A model generated the notes under the pieces. That model had not been told where the DNA came from, searched no databases, and saw nothing but the letters and a program-made list of their open reading frames with translations. A stretch of DNA of 64,000 nt from Endomychus coccineus (taxonomy: Eukaryota > Arthropoda > Insecta > Coleoptera > Endomychidae), in NCBI GenBank assembly GCA_958510875.1, contig OY294072.1:3038001-3102000 (forward strand). The letters are read 5' to 3'. Within the stretch, counting starts at the first letter, position 1. Each line of letters opens with the position of its first letter. Positions 62,834-64,000 of this stretch are shown here, in pieces. The translations under genes and the position numbers were made by a program.

Positions 62834-64000
62834 TGTAACGGTTTGCGTTACGGGATTGTATAGAACTTGGTAATAAACAGATTAGATTTCTTTTGGCTAT
62901 TTAAAGAAATCTGCCGGTCAATAAAACTTAGATCATTGAGACTACCATTCCTGAGGTGAGATGTCACTAAATATCGCGGAGTGGGAATATAGGATAGCGG
63001 AAATCGGAAATTATTCATTGTGGTTTGTTCCTTTGTCTAGGTAAGTCGAGAATTCGTAATTCATTGTCATACAATACATTCTCTTAATTTTGCTTCCGAA
63101 ATATCATCACATCAGGCTATTTAATTTGATTTAGAATTGTTATTTAACGTCTGGATGTACAAAGCCTGATTGTGATAATATTTCGGCGGTTTTTTTTTAT
63201 CTCGATTTGCCTAGGGGGGCAAGCCCGATCATTTTGCGGATAGCATATTTCAAAGAATATCTTTTCCATCACAGCATTGATTGTTGTAACTCTTGTAAGA
63301 GAATAATCTATCGGAACGAAGGCTGGTTCTCATGATAACATTTCTGTGGTCCTTGTAAGTTTAATTCCGCATTGACACATGCTATTTTTTGTGATTTGCA
63401 AGAGTCGCCATTTTGTAATCTGATACGTAGTATTCAGAGCTGTCTTCGATTGCATCGTGCTATAAATAGTATTTGGAATTAACACAAGGTCTTATTCAAT
63501 TATTGCTTATTGAATTCCTAATTATCAGGACTGTTGCGTTCACGTGATTTCAGAGAAGAGTAATACATCAATTTGATGCAAATCAATTCCAGTTTCTAGA
63601 TTTGTGCTAACTAGCAAATTCAACGTTTTGGTTATTTCCTTTCAGTCACAATTTGATTATTTTTCTTTCCATTTCATTTTTTGTATCGTTAATTCAGTCA
63701 CATATTATTTATTGTTTAAATTTAAGTAATTCTTGTAATTATATAATTCCTGCAGATTAAATTATATTTTTGTCTAAATTGATATCTCTTCAAGATATCA
63801 ATTTTGTAATAGTGTTTTACATATTGGGGAAGATAACATTATCGGAGGTGGAATCATTTGGTTATTCCGGCCGACGGTGTTACTTGTCCTTTGATCTCAA
63901 GTCAGGTACTGTTCGTTCTTTGACATTACAGGGTTTGAACGTCTGAGGTTCCTCACCCCTTCACTCCAAGACGGTTTAGAGACTATCCTGACAGGACCAG
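62834..64000 (+). mobile_element. Probable LTR of another retrotransposon (extends beyond window)
   Basis: The satellite stops abruptly and TGTAACGGTTTGCGTTACGGG begins, with inverted repeat GTAACG/CGTTAC as in the gypsy LTR. About 1.1 kb of AT-rich sequence without a coding frame follows. No second copy or internal domain lies inside the window, so the call rests on the start motif and on the clean junction with the satellite. Confidence 0.42.

Overview
The window looks like repeat-rich nuclear DNA of an arthropod, most probably an insect. Evidence: GT-AG introns, a (CA)n microsatellite, a long tandem satellite, Ty3/gypsy LTR elements, a non-LTR LINE, and three Polinton/Maverick (adintovirus-like) DNA transposons. 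No ordinary host gene and no bacterial-type operon was found. Nearly all coding sequence belongs to mobile or virus-derived elements. I cannot name the species.

Layout. (1) 1-16127: Polinton A, left end outside the window. It has major capsid, penton-like, adenain-like protease and PLA2/pX-like genes on the minus strand; packaging ATPase, a DUF8207-like protein, a fiber-like protein and a retroviral-type integrase on the plus strand; then two unknown genes, protein-primed family B DNA polymerase, an OB-fold-like candidate, a six-exon spliced gene, an overlapping ORF pair and a terminal repeat. Many of its genes carry single stops or frameshifts. (2) 16128-31551: a ~218-bp satellite, interrupted at 17295-23068 by a minus-strand gag-PR LTR element that itself contains a 5'-truncated LINE. 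(3) 31552-61945: one Ty3/gypsy element whose own sequence (about 4.9 kb) is split by two complete Polintons: B (31764-44762, TSD AATGAG) at the gag start codon, and C (45932-58579, TSD GATGAC) inside the protease gene. (4) 61946-62833 more satellite, then 62834-64000 a probable further LTR element start.

How the genes fit together. The Polinton genes form a virion-and-integration kit: double jelly-roll capsid protein, penton-like protein, maturation protease, PLA2/pX membrane-acting minor protein, A32/FtsK-like packaging ATPase, fiber-like protein, rve integrase with chromodomain and, only in A, the polymerase. B and C share nearly the same core gene block in opposite orientations, but B has lost integrase, protease and most of PLA2/pX and keeps only a 42-bp fossil of the polymerase, while C has no polymerase and instead carries a spliced MSV199-type gene. 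The ends do not follow the cores: C has an A-like terminal repeat (AGTAGATGAACTGG tip, CAGCTGTCATGGCG arrays), whereas B has an unrelated ~3-kb terminal repeat. This suggests modular exchange of ends. Both B and C carry an array of 20/13-bp CACGTG repeats just upstream of the ATPase gene, next to a palindromic TGACGTCA module.

Decay is uneven. B and C keep intact penton, fiber and (in B) major capsid frames, while the integrase of C and most enzymes of A are broken.
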